Assembly: GCF_900129725.1 (NCBI RefSeq)
Contig: NZ_FQWQ01000003.1
Coordinates: 1 to 64,000, forward strand
Direction of reading: 5' to 3'
Length of the DNA stretch: 64,000 nt
Source of the DNA: Chryseolinea serpens
GTDB taxonomy: Bacteria; Bacteroidota; Bacteroidia; Cytophagales; Cyclobacteriaceae
Within the stretch, counting starts at the first letter, position 1. Every line of letters begins with the position of its first letter. Positions 1 to 8,126 of this stretch are shown here, piece after piece. The translations under genes and the position numbers were made by a program. The notes below the pieces were generated by a model that made no database searches, had not been told where the DNA came from, and saw nothing but the letters and a program-made list of their open reading frames with translations.

Positions 1-95
1 GGTCAATTTGCCCCGGAAAACGGTGGTCACTTTGCCCCGAAATCAGGTGGTCACTTTCATCCGGAAATTGGTGGTCACGTTACTCGGAATCTCCA
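1..95. mobile_element. Terminal end of an IS21-like insertion element
   Basis: Four copies of a roughly 24-bp unit with core GGTGGTCAC (the first reads GGTCAATTTGCC) end at the tip CGGAATCTCCA at 85-95. Read from the tip inwards this is TGGAGATTCCG followed by repeated GTGACCACC. Multiple terminal repeats of this kind are typical of IS21-family ends; the family name is an inference because no transposase lies in the window. The tip abuts an interrupted oxidoreductase gene, so the element, or what is left of it, extends left of the window. Confidence 0.7.
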
Positions 96-536
96 ACCAA
101 TGCCGTAGGGGGAGATAAAGTGGGTATAAAACTTTCGCCCTTCCATCCTTATGGCGATATTTTGTTTGACAACCCGGCTGATACCTTCACTTACTTAATT
201 GGAGAACTTAACAACCTAGATTTTGCCTATGTCGAGCTGATGAAGCGTAGCCCCATGTTCCCGGTGCCACACTATCCCACAGACGATGAAATCGAATTTT
301 TCGGCAAGCAGGTAAAGCATGCGCTAATTGCCAATTCGGGTTACGACAAAGTTTCTGCTGACGCTGAACTTAAGAAAGGAATCGCTAAGGTCATTTCCTT
401 TGGAACATTGTTCTTAGCCAACCCTGATCTTCCCCAGCGATTCGAAAACAATGCATCGCTCAACCAACCCGACCGGGCAACCATGTTCGGCGGCGGAGCA
501 CAAGGATATATCGACTATCCCTTCCTGAATGCTTAA
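96..536 (+). pseudogene. Old Yellow Enzyme (alkene reductase), C-terminal fragment
   Basis: This is the C-terminal ~145 residues of a flavin-dependent Old Yellow Enzyme of the NemA/OPR type, which reduces activated C=C bonds with NADPH. Visible family features are VGIKLSPF, the LDFAYVEL strand, the FMN-phosphate-binding run LIANSGYD, and the tail FLANPDLPQRFE followed by DRATMFGGG near the C-terminus. The homology starts directly at base 96, just after the IS21-like tip; the in-frame GTG at 120 is not the native start. A full enzyme has about 360 residues, so the FMN-binding N-terminal half is missing and the gene was truncated by the element. The fragment is very probably non-functional. Confidence 0.85.
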
Positions 537-615
537 AGTAGCACCGTACCACGCCCGTAAAATACAGTAAGCAATAATTCAATCGAATAAAATATTTGAA
601 ATTTAAAACAGAACA

Positions 616-1521
616 ATGATGAAACAGACATTAAAAATCTTTCTGATGGGGATATTAGTTCAACTCTCCTACACCGGTTTAACCGCACAAAGTATTGCAG
701 ACAGCACGCTTCAAAAGATCGGTGGGGAACGCGCATTCTATGAAACACTTGGTAAAATTTATCCTGCTGAGCATTCCGTAACGGTTACCGAAGCGACCAT
801 TGCCGGCGTAAAGAGTTATTGGTTCAATGAAGGTCTTACTGGCCAGAAGCACATCATTATCTATTTACACGGTGGTGTTTATGCTTTGGGCAGTATCAAT
901 TCATACCGTGCAATGATCAGTCATTTGTCAAAAAGTATTAACCTGCCCATTGTATATATAGAGTATTCCCGGGCACCTGAAAATCCATATCCCGCTGCCA
1001 CCAACGAGAGCCTGAAGGTCTATCGTGAGTTAAGAAACAAATACCCTGGTTATAAAATCTCAGTCATTGGTGACAGTGCAGGCGGTGGTTTGGCAATTCA
1101 GTTGGTTTATAATAGTATAGAATCGAAGCTACCCGCACCTAATGCTTTAGCCTTGATTTCGCCATGGGTGGACCTGAAGACTCAAAATAACTCCTATATA
1201 ACCAGGCAATCGGTTGACCCGATCTTAAGCAAAAAGATGCTTCATGATCATGCCCTGCTCTATAACCCAACCCATAACAAGGCAGCGGATCCAAGCGAAC
1301 TGAAATTCAGGACGTTCCCACCCGTGTTGTTGCTGGTAGGTACAGACGAGGTGTTGAATGATGACTCAAAGAACTTCTATAACTATATTAAACCGGTTCA
1401 GAAGCAAGCCAGGCTGAAAGAGTTTCCAGGGCAAAAGCATGTCTGGCTCGTCTCAGATATCAATTCAAAGGCATCTGTCGAGGCAATGGATGATATCAAA
1501 GGATTCATCACATCAAAGTAA
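616..1521 (+). CDS. Secreted alpha/beta hydrolase (HSL-type esterase)
   Basis: A 301-residue protein with a signal peptide ending near LTAQ (residue 25), so it is probably periplasmic. It carries the hormone-sensitive-lipase esterase signatures: the oxyanion motif HGG at 85-87, the nucleophile box GDSAGG at 152-157 (Ser154), an acidic residue in LLVGTDEVL and a histidine in GQKHVW near the C-terminus. The family hydrolyses short acyl esters; the substrate is unknown. It stands alone between the oxidoreductase fragment and a SRPBCC gene and is followed by a long palindrome that could end its transcript. The first of two consecutive ATG codons is used; either would keep the signal peptide. Confidence 0.88.
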   Translation: MMKQTLKIFLMGILVQLSYTGLTAQSIADSTLQKIGGERAFYETLGKIYPAEHSVTVTEATIAGVKSYWFNEGLTGQKHIIIYLHGGVYALGSINSYRAMISHLSKSINLPIVYIEYSRAPENPYPAATNESLKVYRELRNKYPGYKISVIGDSAGGGLAIQLVYNSIESKLPAPNALALISPWVDLKTQNNSYITRQSVDPILSKKMLHDHALLYNPTHNKAADPSELKFRTFPPVLLLVGTDEVLNDDSKNFYNYIKPVQKQARLKEFPGQKHVWLVSDINSKASVEAMDDIKGFITSK

Positions 1522-1545
1522 CATTCATCCACCCATCGGTAGAGA

Positions 1546-1575
1546 AACATGAATACCCAATTGGGTATTCATGTT
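1546..1575. terminator. 30-bp perfect palindrome, terminator or operator
   Basis: The left arm AACATGAATACCC and the right arm GGGTATTCATGTT are exact reverse complements around AATT, so the whole 30 bp is self-complementary. It lies 25 bp after the esterase stop and 55 bp before the next start. It could form a 13-bp hairpin with an AATT loop, but no T-run follows, so an operator for a dimeric regulator is equally possible. Confidence 0.55.
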
Positions 1576-1630
1576 GTCACCTGATGTATATCAAAAATTT
1601 GTGTCCGCATAACCAGTTTAAAGCAAAGAA

Positions 1631-2164
1631 ATGAAAACGCCACAATTAACGACACCGGCAAGTAATAAATACCCTCAGACCGTCGTAGTCATGACTATCA
1701 ACGCCCCGGCGGGTGAGGCATTCGATTACATTGCCCCTATTTACCTGCCACATATTTTCCCGGGTACAGCACTCATTCCGGCCATTGTTGATACTTCAGT
1801 AAATGAAGGTTGGAATAAGGCGGGGCTGAGCAGAACGGTTTATTTTAAAGATGGCACTACTTCAAAAGAAACATTATTGACGTACAATGAGCCGGTTTCT
1901 TTTTCTTACAAGAATGAACAGTTCACTTCTAAGATGCTCGGAGCACTGATGATACGGCTTGAAGGAGAATGGGAATTCACCGATCTTAAAAATGGCACTA
2001 CAAAAATTACGTGGATTTACCGTACAATTCCCAAGGGATTTTTTTCACGTATCTTCATCAAATACGTGCTACTCAAAGCCCTCCATAGTATGCTAGTTCA
2101 GGCGCTCACCATAGCGAAACAAGATATGGAGGGAGGTAGCACAATCATAAAAAAACGCCACTAA
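1631..2164 (+). CDS. SRPBCC-fold protein
   Basis: A 177-residue soluble protein resembling the polyketide cyclase/START-like SRPBCC group. The opening VVVMTINAPAGEAFDYI matches the usual first strand and helix of that fold, and LEGEWEFTDLKNGTTKITW matches the later beta strands. SRPBCC proteins bind hydrophobic ligands in a deep cavity; nothing shows the ligand here. No signal peptide is visible. It is monocistronic as far as can be seen. The fold assignment is reasonable; the function is unknown. Confidence 0.7.
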   Translation: MKTPQLTTPASNKYPQTVVVMTINAPAGEAFDYIAPIYLPHIFPGTALIPAIVDTSVNEGWNKAGLSRTVYFKDGTTSKETLLTYNEPVSFSYKNEQFTSKMLGALMIRLEGEWEFTDLKNGTTKITWIYRTIPKGFFSRIFIKYVLLKALHSMLVQALTIAKQDMEGGSTIIKKRH

Positions 2165-2628
2165 AAGAACTGGTATTTCAAATTCCCATTATCGATAAGC
2201 TAGGGGGCGGCAGATGAGCTTTATCCTCAATCTATTTTCAAGATGAATCTACTGGCGAAAACCGACTTTTTCTTTGGTGTTTTATGAAGGGCGCATTTCC
2301 CGAGGCACCCCCCCCTGATGGATGAAATCCATAAATGGTATCAGGTTATCTGGAGAGAATGCCTGAAGCACTCGGTAAAGACGTTTGCCAAATACATTTC
2401 GTCATTTAAAAATATAGATTCACTTCAGGCAAATCTGAAAAGACCAGGGGATGAAAGTGTATAACTAGTCTTATGTTAAATAGATCCGTGACTAATGGGT
2501 GCTCAAAGGCTGAAATGCCCACAAAGCTTTGGGATATGCGTTCAAAACTTATAATGCGATTTTTGCGCTTCTTAGCGTTTAACCCAATGTCGCGCTCAAA
2601 CTTCCCACAGATGGTGGCTGAAGAATTT
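2165..2628 (+). other. Gap with a possible decayed reading frame
   Basis: No intact gene is seen. On the plus strand one frame from about 2213 to 2463 reads like coding sequence (ELYPQSIFKMNLLAKTDFFF ... MDEIHKWYQVIWRECLKHSV) but is interrupted by TGA at about 2286 and contains a run of eight C at 2308-2315. It could be the remains of an unrecognised gene. The rest, to 2628, shows nothing I can name. Confidence 0.3.
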
Positions 2629-3090
2629 CTATTTCAAGGCAATATTAACCATTTGACTATCCACGAATTGCTCGAAGCTGATTATTTTGCCATCCTTTAA
2701 TTTCCAAATGTGCGCTACCCTCGCCTGAATTGATTTACCAGTTTGTTTATAGATGCCGGAATAGGTTCCATACGCGACCACCTTGTCTCCGTTAGCTACA
2801 TAATCTTCCGGAGTAAATTTATAGTCAATCCACTCGTTGCCTAATCGACTGAATACGTTCTTGGTTATTTCGTCCAGTCCGATGTATGTACCAGCATAAG
2901 GAAAACCTTTAGCTTCTGTCCAGGAAATATTTTTTGAAACATGGTTCGCCAGGTTTCTGCCGTTTTCTTCCGAATTTTTTCCTTCGTAGGTGCTTTTTAT
3001 GATTTCAAGATTTGTCATAGTCGTATTGTTTGAAGAACAGCTTGACAGTGTAACAGTCACTGCCAAGCTGAGAATCAATTGTTTTACCAT
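2629..3090 (-). CDS. SnoaL-like (NTF2-fold) lipoprotein
   Basis: A 153-residue protein with a lipoprotein signal (LSSC, Cys18), so it is probably anchored in an envelope membrane. The mature part has the nuclear-transport-factor-2/SnoaL cone fold pattern: an N-terminal helix EIIKSTYEG, a central FPYAGTYIGLDEI segment where small-molecule pockets form, and closing strands VAHIWKLKDGKIISFEQFVD. Members include polyketide cyclases and many uncharacterised stress proteins; the substrate is unknown. Its start overlaps the end of the metallo-beta-lactamase-fold gene by a few bases, so the two are probably co-transcribed from the promoter that carries the ATTGAAC palindrome. Confidence 0.8.
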   Translation of the reverse strand: MVKQLILSLAVTVTLSSCSSNNTTMTNLEIIKSTYEGKNSEENGRNLANHVSKNISWTEAKGFPYAGTYIGLDEITKNVFSRLGNEWIDYKFTPEDYVANGDKVVAYGTYSGIYKQTGKSIQARVAHIWKLKDGKIISFEQFVDSQMVNIALK

Positions 3091-3971
3091 TTCATTTCCC
3101 CGGTGTTTACTTTCGCGCCTATCTGCAAGGCGATTTCAAAAGTTAGCGTAGGATATTTCGCTTTCAGCGCGGCCATTAGGGATTCCGAAGTTTTATTCGT
3201 TTTCAAAGCCTCTTCATAAACTTGGAGATAACTCTTTGTGTGTTTTACTGCCGTTAGATCAAAATCCGATTCGGATTTGGCATGGGCAGGAATTACGATA
3301 GCGGGATGCAATGATTCAATTTTGTCCAATACTGAAATCCACTTATTGCGTGCTTCTGTACTTTGTGCGTCCGCCATCCATAAGTGGAAGGTGTTGCCAA
3401 AAACATTAATGCCACCTATTACAGCTTTTATTGAGGGAATCCACACGAAGGTTCTTGTCGGAAACTCTTCCAAACCAGCCACCTCTAGTTTCTGACCTTC
3501 CAATTGAATGCTGTTTCCTGGCAGTACCTGGGGCAAAATGACGTTGGAGGTTATAGCTTTACCCAGCCGGCCGCCCCATACATCTAGTTTCTTTTGGGCA
3601 GTGGCTTTAATGTGTTCTATTGTTGCAGGGGACGCATAGGCGGTTACTTCCGGAAAATATCTTTTGAATACCTCCAGTCCGAAGTAAAAATCAGGATCAC
3701 CATGACTTACATAGATAGTTGTAAGTTTCTTGCCAGAGTTCTTAATTCTTTGAGCCACTGTCTCTGCATCCGCCAAAGTGAATTGGGCATCAATGAGTAC
3801 AGCGTCCGTTTTGCCAGAAATGATTACTGACGCAACGCCAAAACTGTTTTCCGAGGCATTGAATACGTCTAGTGTTAATGTTTCGGTTTCGATTCTTTTG
3901 AAATTTTGAGCTTGTGTTTCCATGTTCGATGAAATTAGGATTGATAACAAAAAGGCGAAAATTAGCTTCAT
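3084..3971 (-). CDS. MBL-fold metallo-hydrolase, secreted
   Basis: A metallo-beta-lactamase-fold protein of about 295 residues. I use the ATG at 3971 rather than the upstream in-frame one at 4043: the later start opens directly with a signal peptide (MKLIFAFLLSILISS), and the longer version would overlap a palindromic operator at 4029-4044. The metal motif reads SHGDPDFYFG where classical enzymes have HxHxDH, so the second histidine is replaced by Asp. This variant recurs in a subgroup of MBL proteins and metal use may be altered. Further ligands are likely in GGINVFG and VIPAHA. The substrate is unknown. It is the first gene of an operon with the SnoaL-like lipoprotein. Confidence 0.8.
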   Translation of the reverse strand: MKLIFAFLLSILISSNMETQAQNFKRIETETLTLDVFNASENSFGVASVIISGKTDAVLIDAQFTLADAETVAQRIKNSGKKLTTIYVSHGDPDFYFGLEVFKRYFPEVTAYASPATIEHIKATAQKKLDVWGGRLGKAITSNVILPQVLPGNSIQLEGQKLEVAGLEEFPTRTFVWIPSIKAVIGGINVFGNTFHLWMADAQSTEARNKWISVLDKIESLHPAIVIPAHAKSESDFDLTAVKHTKSYLQVYEEALKTNKTSESLMAALKAKYPTLTFEIALQIGAKVNTGEMKW

Positions 3972-4028
3972 TTTTGTCTTGGTTAGATGATGACGACGCA
4001 AAGGTGGCATCATCCAATCCCCAGGAAC

Positions 4029-4044
4029 ATTGAACAAGTTCAAT
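4029..4044. promoter_or_regulatory. Palindromic operator, copy 1 (ATTGAAC-AA-GTTCAAT)
   Basis: Seven-base arms ATTGAAC and GTTCAAT are exact inverted repeats around AA. The site lies 58 bp upstream of the MBL-fold start and just after the Crp-type regulator's stop. An almost identical palindrome is found at 4714-4729, on the other side of the regulator gene. The shape resembles Crp/Fnr-family sites (inverted TTGA half-sites). Confidence 0.65.
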
Positions 4045-4059
4045 AAATGAAAGGTGGAA

Positions 4060-4608
4060 TTACTTTTTTAAGGAAAGCTTCTTTCTGATTTTACTCAAAA
4101 ATTCGTGGCTGATGCCTAAATAAGCTGCAATCTGGATATTGGAAAGCCGTTGAGCCAACAAGGAATATTTCTCGGAAAAATCGATGTAACGTTGATCTGC
4201 AGTTTTGCCCAAGTAGTCAATCATTCGCCTTTGCAGGGCTACATGTGTTTTTTGGGTCATAATCCTGAATAGTTTTTCTATGGCAGGAATATTTTCGAAG
4301 GCAAGATCTTTGTCTTGTTTCGAGATCAGCACATACACAGGCCTTTGATTGGTAAAACTGTCGATGTCGGTAATCCACCAATCTTCCATGGCAAAGTAAA
4401 GTACTTGCTCGAATCCATTTTGGTCAAGGTGGTAGACTCGAAATAGGCCTTTCGTGACAAACGCTTCAAACGTGCAGGTGTCACCTTCCTGAAGTATGAA
4501 CTGCTTTTTTCTAATGGATTGAGGCTTAAAGAAATTGCAAAACTGTTCGGTCTCCCTATCCGAGAGGGCAACATGTTTTGCTATGTTTTGGTGAAGAAGG
4601 GTTGTCAT
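4060..4608 (-). CDS. Crp/Fnr-family transcriptional regulator
   Basis: A 182-residue regulator with an N-terminal cyclic-nucleotide-binding-type beta barrel (QEGDTCTFEAFVTKGLFRVYH) and a C-terminal helix-turn-helix (IQIAAYLGISHEFLSKIRKKL). The barrel lacks the full cAMP-binding arginine motif, as is common in Bacteroidetes homologues, so the effector is unknown. The gene is flanked on both sides by nearly identical 16-bp palindromes, at 4029 and 4714. This suggests it controls the MBL-fold operon downstream and the secreted dioxygenase-like gene transcribed away from it upstream. Confidence 0.87.
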   Translation of the reverse strand: MTTLLHQNIAKHVALSDRETEQFCNFFKPQSIRKKQFILQEGDTCTFEAFVTKGLFRVYHLDQNGFEQVLYFAMEDWWITDIDSFTNQRPVYVLISKQDKDLAFENIPAIEKLFRIMTQKTHVALQRRMIDYLGKTADQRYIDFSEKYSLLAQRLSNIQIAAYLGISHEFLSKIRKKLSLKK

Positions 4609-4923
4609 GTTGGCAATTGATAGTAAGCGCGTTGGGTAAAGGTAACAAAAATGGAAATCGACTAATGTGAGATAAAACAGGAATTGTTTCTAAATCGGAT
4701 TATAAGCTCATTTATTGAACTAGTTCAATGTTTTTGGCTTGGGTTAGCTGCTTGTTTGTATTTGTTTAAAAGAAACCAGATAGGGGGATATTGGGACGTT
4801 ATTCGAGCTGCTCTTGAGACTTCTGAGAAATTCGCATCCGATGTTTTAAGTATTGGTAATCTTATGAAGTTTCGAAAGCCCTTACAGTTTATGGTTTTAC
4901 ATATAGACTAGGAAAAAGTAATT
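4609..4923. promoter_or_regulatory. Divergent intergenic region with operator
   Basis: About 315 bp between the Crp-type regulator (minus) and the dioxygenase-like gene (plus). It contains a perfect 16-bp palindrome at 4714-4729. I see no convincing gene; a 75-codon open frame here lacks any recognisable protein feature. Both promoters should lie here. Confidence 0.5.
4714..4729. promoter_or_regulatory. Palindromic operator, copy 2 (ATTGAACTAGTTCAAT)
   Basis: A perfect 16-bp palindrome. It shares both seven-base arms with the site at 4029-4044 and differs only in the central two bases. It lies 115 bp upstream of the regulator's start codon and about 195 bp upstream of the dioxygenase-like gene, so it could serve both autoregulation and control of the divergent gene. 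Confidence 0.65.
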
Positions 4924-5640
4924 ATGGACAGAAAAATATTTCTAACAAATGGTTTCTTAGGCTTAGGGGCAATTGCAGCTTTACCCACCGCAATCACCTC
5001 TTGTTCAGAGGACGATAAAGTCGATACGGCTGCCCCTGCAAATGGTGGTGGCAATAACTCAAGTGATTGCGTGATTTCGCCGACAGAAACTGTGGGACCT
5101 TTTCCTATCCGTACCCCTGCACAGTATGTTCGGGCTAGTATTTTTGGCGACAGAACAGGCATCCCCCTTTTAACGACCCTAACTATACAAGACCAGAGTA
5201 GCGATTGCACGCCACTTGCAGGGGTATTAGTAGACATTTGGCAATGTGATAAGGACGGTAATTATTCTCAGTACGGTGGCAATCAATTACAAACTACCAA
5301 TTATAGCAACCAGAACTTTCTTCGGGGAAGACAAACTACAGACGCTAACGGACAGGTATCATTCATCAGTATCTTTCCAGGCTGGTATCCGGGGAGGGCT
5401 CCCCATATTCATGTCGAAGTTCTCACGACAAGCGGTATCTCACTTTTGGTAACACAAATTGCTTTTCCTGTTTCTGTATATTCGGCGGTTTATGCAACCA
5501 ATGGCTATAATGGTGCCCCGGACAGGTCAAACGCACAAGACAGCATTTTTTCAGATAGTTTGAGCAGAAATATGGCAGATAGTGTTACTGGGAATATTGT
5601 CGATGGGTATACACTGTTCAAAACAATTACAGTGGGATAA
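4924..5640 (+). CDS. Intradiol ring-cleavage dioxygenase-like lipoprotein
   Basis: A 238-residue protein of the intradiol (protocatechuate/catechol) dioxygenase fold. Seen: ETVGPFP near residue 57, the beta-sandwich core LVDIWQCDKDGNYSQYGG, and GWYPGRAPHIHVEV. The last supplies the second Tyr and the two His of the Fe(III) site, and a Tyr in NYSQY fits the first, so the catalytic set looks complete. Unusually the N-terminus carries a lipoprotein-type signal (AITSCSE, Cys near 27), which places the enzyme outside the cytoplasm. Such secreted intradiol proteins are known in several phyla, but substrates are mostly unproven. A Crp-type palindrome lies upstream. Confidence 0.85.
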   Translation: MDRKIFLTNGFLGLGAIAALPTAITSCSEDDKVDTAAPANGGGNNSSDCVISPTETVGPFPIRTPAQYVRASIFGDRTGIPLLTTLTIQDQSSDCTPLAGVLVDIWQCDKDGNYSQYGGNQLQTTNYSNQNFLRGRQTTDANGQVSFISIFPGWYPGRAPHIHVEVLTTSGISLLVTQIAFPVSVYSAVYATNGYNGAPDRSNAQDSIFSDSLSRNMADSVTGNIVDGYTLFKTITVG

Positions 5641-5674
5641 ATATTCAATTGCGACTTGCCCTTGTTATGGCAAT

Positions 5675-6769
5675 TTATTTTCCTGTTTGCCCAGTGGTCC
5701 CCTTCGTTGGCGACTCGGATTTCAGATTGTCTTTGAAAAACGTTTCAAGCTTATCGAACGGAATGATGTTAAGTCTATCATACAAATCGACGTGAACGGC
5801 ATTCGGTATAATTACCAACTCCTTAGGCTCGGCGGCAGCTTTATATGCGTCCTCGCTGAAATAGCGTGAGTGTGCATTTTCACCAGCAATAATTAAAACC
5901 GGGCGTGGAGAAATTTCATGTATGTAGGTCAACAGTGGCATATTCATGAAGGATAAAGGATTCGTAGCCGTCCAGGCACCATTTGAGTTGATCGAACGGG
6001 GATGAAAACCTCGCTCGGTTTTGTAATAGTTGAAATAATCCACTACAAATTGTGGCTCATTTCCTTTTAGTTGTTCCGGCAAATTGTTTGAGCTTGGAGC
6101 GTAGGCTCCTTGCGCTGCATCTTTCCACCGTTGTTGCCCAAGCTTTTCCAGCGTTTGTGCGCGTTGTTCGGGAGTGAGTGCATCGAAATATCCGTTTGCC
6201 ATCACCCGGCTCATATTGTACATACTGGTAGTCGCTACAGCTTTGACCCGTTTATCGATGGCGGTAGCATTTAATGCCATGCCTGCAAATCCGCAGATGC
6301 CGATGATACCGATTCGTTCTCTGTCAATATTGTTTTGTAGTCCGAGAAAATCTACTGCTGCGCTAAAATCCTCTGTGTTGATATCAGGTGATGCCACATT
6401 ACGAGGTTCGCCGCCACTTTCTCCTGTGTACGATGGATCGAACGCGAGTGCGGCAAAGCCTCGTTCGGCCATGTTTTGAGCATAAAGCCCGGAAGATTGT
6501 TCCTTGACTGCGCCAAACGGGCCACTGATTGCAATTGCTGCCAGGGACTTGCCCTCCTGATTCTTAGGAAGGTATAAATCACCGACCAGGGAAATACCAT
6601 AGCGGTTTTTAAAAGTTACTTTTTGGCGTGTAACCTTGTCGCGTGGCTGAAATGTATAATGTTCCTTTTGATCCATAGTTTTTTTCTGATTTGACGGCTT
6701 ATTTCGATTTTGTGAATAGGCGTGGCCAATAAGTAAGGACAGAACGGCTAATGTTGCTATCGCTTTCAT
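5675..6769 (-). CDS. Secreted alpha/beta hydrolase, dienelactone-hydrolase-like
   Basis: A 364-residue hydrolase with an N-terminal signal peptide (to about SYSQ-type residue 20). The alpha/beta core shows ALAFDPSYTGESGGEPR and a nucleophile elbow GICGFAGM, in which Cys takes the place of the usual Ser, as in dienelactone hydrolases. The C-terminal acid and base probably lie in LIIAGENAHSR and PNAVHVDLYD. It resembles the YcjY/DLH-like group. It stands alone, convergent with the intradiol dioxygenase-like gene, which invites the guess that both act on an aromatic ring-cleavage product, but no direct evidence supports that. Confidence 0.82.
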   Translation of the reverse strand: MKAIATLAVLSLLIGHAYSQNRNKPSNQKKTMDQKEHYTFQPRDKVTRQKVTFKNRYGISLVGDLYLPKNQEGKSLAAIAISGPFGAVKEQSSGLYAQNMAERGFAALAFDPSYTGESGGEPRNVASPDINTEDFSAAVDFLGLQNNIDRERIGIIGICGFAGMALNATAIDKRVKAVATTSMYNMSRVMANGYFDALTPEQRAQTLEKLGQQRWKDAAQGAYAPSSNNLPEQLKGNEPQFVVDYFNYYKTERGFHPRSINSNGAWTATNPLSFMNMPLLTYIHEISPRPVLIIAGENAHSRYFSEDAYKAAAEPKELVIIPNAVHVDLYDRLNIIPFDKLETFFKDNLKSESPTKGTTGQTGK

Positions 6770-7227
6770 GCTTTTTTGATTTGATTTACTTATGCAAAAT
6801 TGACAAACTTAAGGTGGGCAAGGGTAAAGAAAATCAAACGGATCGTTAAGAATTTCAAACCTGTGAGTCCTCGCGCCCTCCGGTTAGTAGGAAATTTTTG
6901 AAGTTAGAAATGGCCATTCTTGCGTATTTTGACCGGAAAGCGGTAGACTACGTTGTAATTTTTGTATCTTCAACTGTGCCGTCGTGGGACCTCAAAATGG
7001 CGGACGCCTACATCCTGTAGGTTTGATAATCTTAAGAAAAGGTTTGAAATTCTTAATCCCTAATCGTGTTGCGTAGATACATTTGTATACTAAACAATGT
7101 CGAGTGAAAAAGATTTTGAAAGTTATACAACTGGCCGTTGAATGGATCAGCAGGTCGGAGTCCTATCCAGGTCTTCAGAGGATGAGGGGATCAAAACAGA
7201 AAGTCAACAAATAGTAAATGGATTCAA
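6770..7227. promoter_or_regulatory. Divergent intergenic region bounded by a 17-bp inverted repeat
   Basis: About 458 bp between the DLH-like hydrolase (minus) and the AraC regulator (plus). TTAAGAATTTCAAACCT at 6846-6862 recurs as its exact reverse complement at 7040-7056. The two copies frame a 177-bp interior. They may be paired operator sites that allow looping, as is common for AraC-type regulators. Apart from this I see no gene. Confidence 0.5.
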
Positions 7228-8109
7228 ATGGAGAAGAAAGATAATGAGCGGTCAATTTCATCATTCAACAACGAGCTTAAACTCAAAGGCTTTAATGCTT
7301 TTCAGATCGAGGACGATGCGAATGGTGTTCGAAATTATAGCAGAAAGGATTTCTATAAAATATGTCTGACAACGGGCGAGAGTATCATTCACTACGCTGA
7401 CCGTAGTTATGTCATGAAGGGCACAATCTTGTTTTTCGCTAATCCCAACGTTCCCTACTCATGGGAAACAATTTCAAGAAGTTATGTGGGTTATGCCTGT
7501 TTGTTTTCCGAGGACTTTTACAAACCGTCAGATCGAACGGAGAGCCTCCTGCATTCACCCCTGTTTAAGGTTGGCGGAACCCCAATCTTTCACATCTCTG
7601 AAGAGAAGCGAGAATTTCTGAACGGCATTTTTCGAAACATGATCACCGAGCAAAGCACGAACTATGCTTTCAAAGATGATCTCATCCGAAACTATATTAA
7701 CCTTGTTATCCACGAAGCGCTAAAGCTTCAGCCCGCGGAGGACTTTGACCAAGTTAAAAATGCCGCGCATCGGATAACAAATGTGTTCCTTGAATTGCTT
7801 GAAAGACAATTTCCTATAGAAGGTAAAGATCGCCCCCTCCAACTGCGCACGGCTCAGGACTATGCCAGTAACCTGAATTTGCATGTCAACTATCTCAATA
7901 GGGCAGTTAAGGAAACAACAGGTAAGTCGACTACCACGCACATTAGTGAGCGTATTGCCAGCGAAGCGAAGGCATTGCTTCTTCATACGGACTGGAATGT
8001 GGCTGACATTGCTTACGCCCTGGGATTTGACTACCCTACCTATTTCAATAATTTCTTCAAGCGCATCACCGGAACGAATCCAATGTCGCTCAGACCTGCT
8101 GAAGTTTAA
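7228..8109 (+). CDS. AraC-family transcriptional regulator
   Basis: A 293-residue regulator. The N-terminal two thirds has a cupin-like sensor region (GESIIHYADRSYVMKGTILFFANPNVPYSW). The last ~100 residues are the AraC/XylS double helix-turn-helix: the first HTH around LNLHVNYLNRAVKETTGK and the second around NVADIAYALGFDYPTYFNNFFKRITG. It is followed after 17 bp by an acetyltransferase gene, probably co-transcribed, and lies next to a decayed NAD(P)-binding protein gene, a frequent target of such regulators in Bacteroidetes. The effector is unknown. Confidence 0.9.
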   Translation: MEKKDNERSISSFNNELKLKGFNAFQIEDDANGVRNYSRKDFYKICLTTGESIIHYADRSYVMKGTILFFANPNVPYSWETISRSYVGYACLFSEDFYKPSDRTESLLHSPLFKVGGTPIFHISEEKREFLNGIFRNMITEQSTNYAFKDDLIRNYINLVIHEALKLQPAEDFDQVKNAAHRITNVFLELLERQFPIEGKDRPLQLRTAQDYASNLNLHVNYLNRAVKETTGKSTTTHISERIASEAKALLLHTDWNVADIAYALGFDYPTYFNNFFKRITGTNPMSLRPAEV

Positions 8110-8126
8110 ATAGAATCCCTAATACT

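Noticed and set aside
2473-2700. Plus-strand 75-codon open frame
   Set aside because: It overlaps the SnoaL-like lipoprotein on the other strand and shows no protein features; regarded as chance.
4684-4911. Plus-strand 75-codon open frame before the dioxygenase-like gene
   Set aside because: It covers the palindromic operator and promoter region and has no recognisable features; a promoter spacer is more likely.
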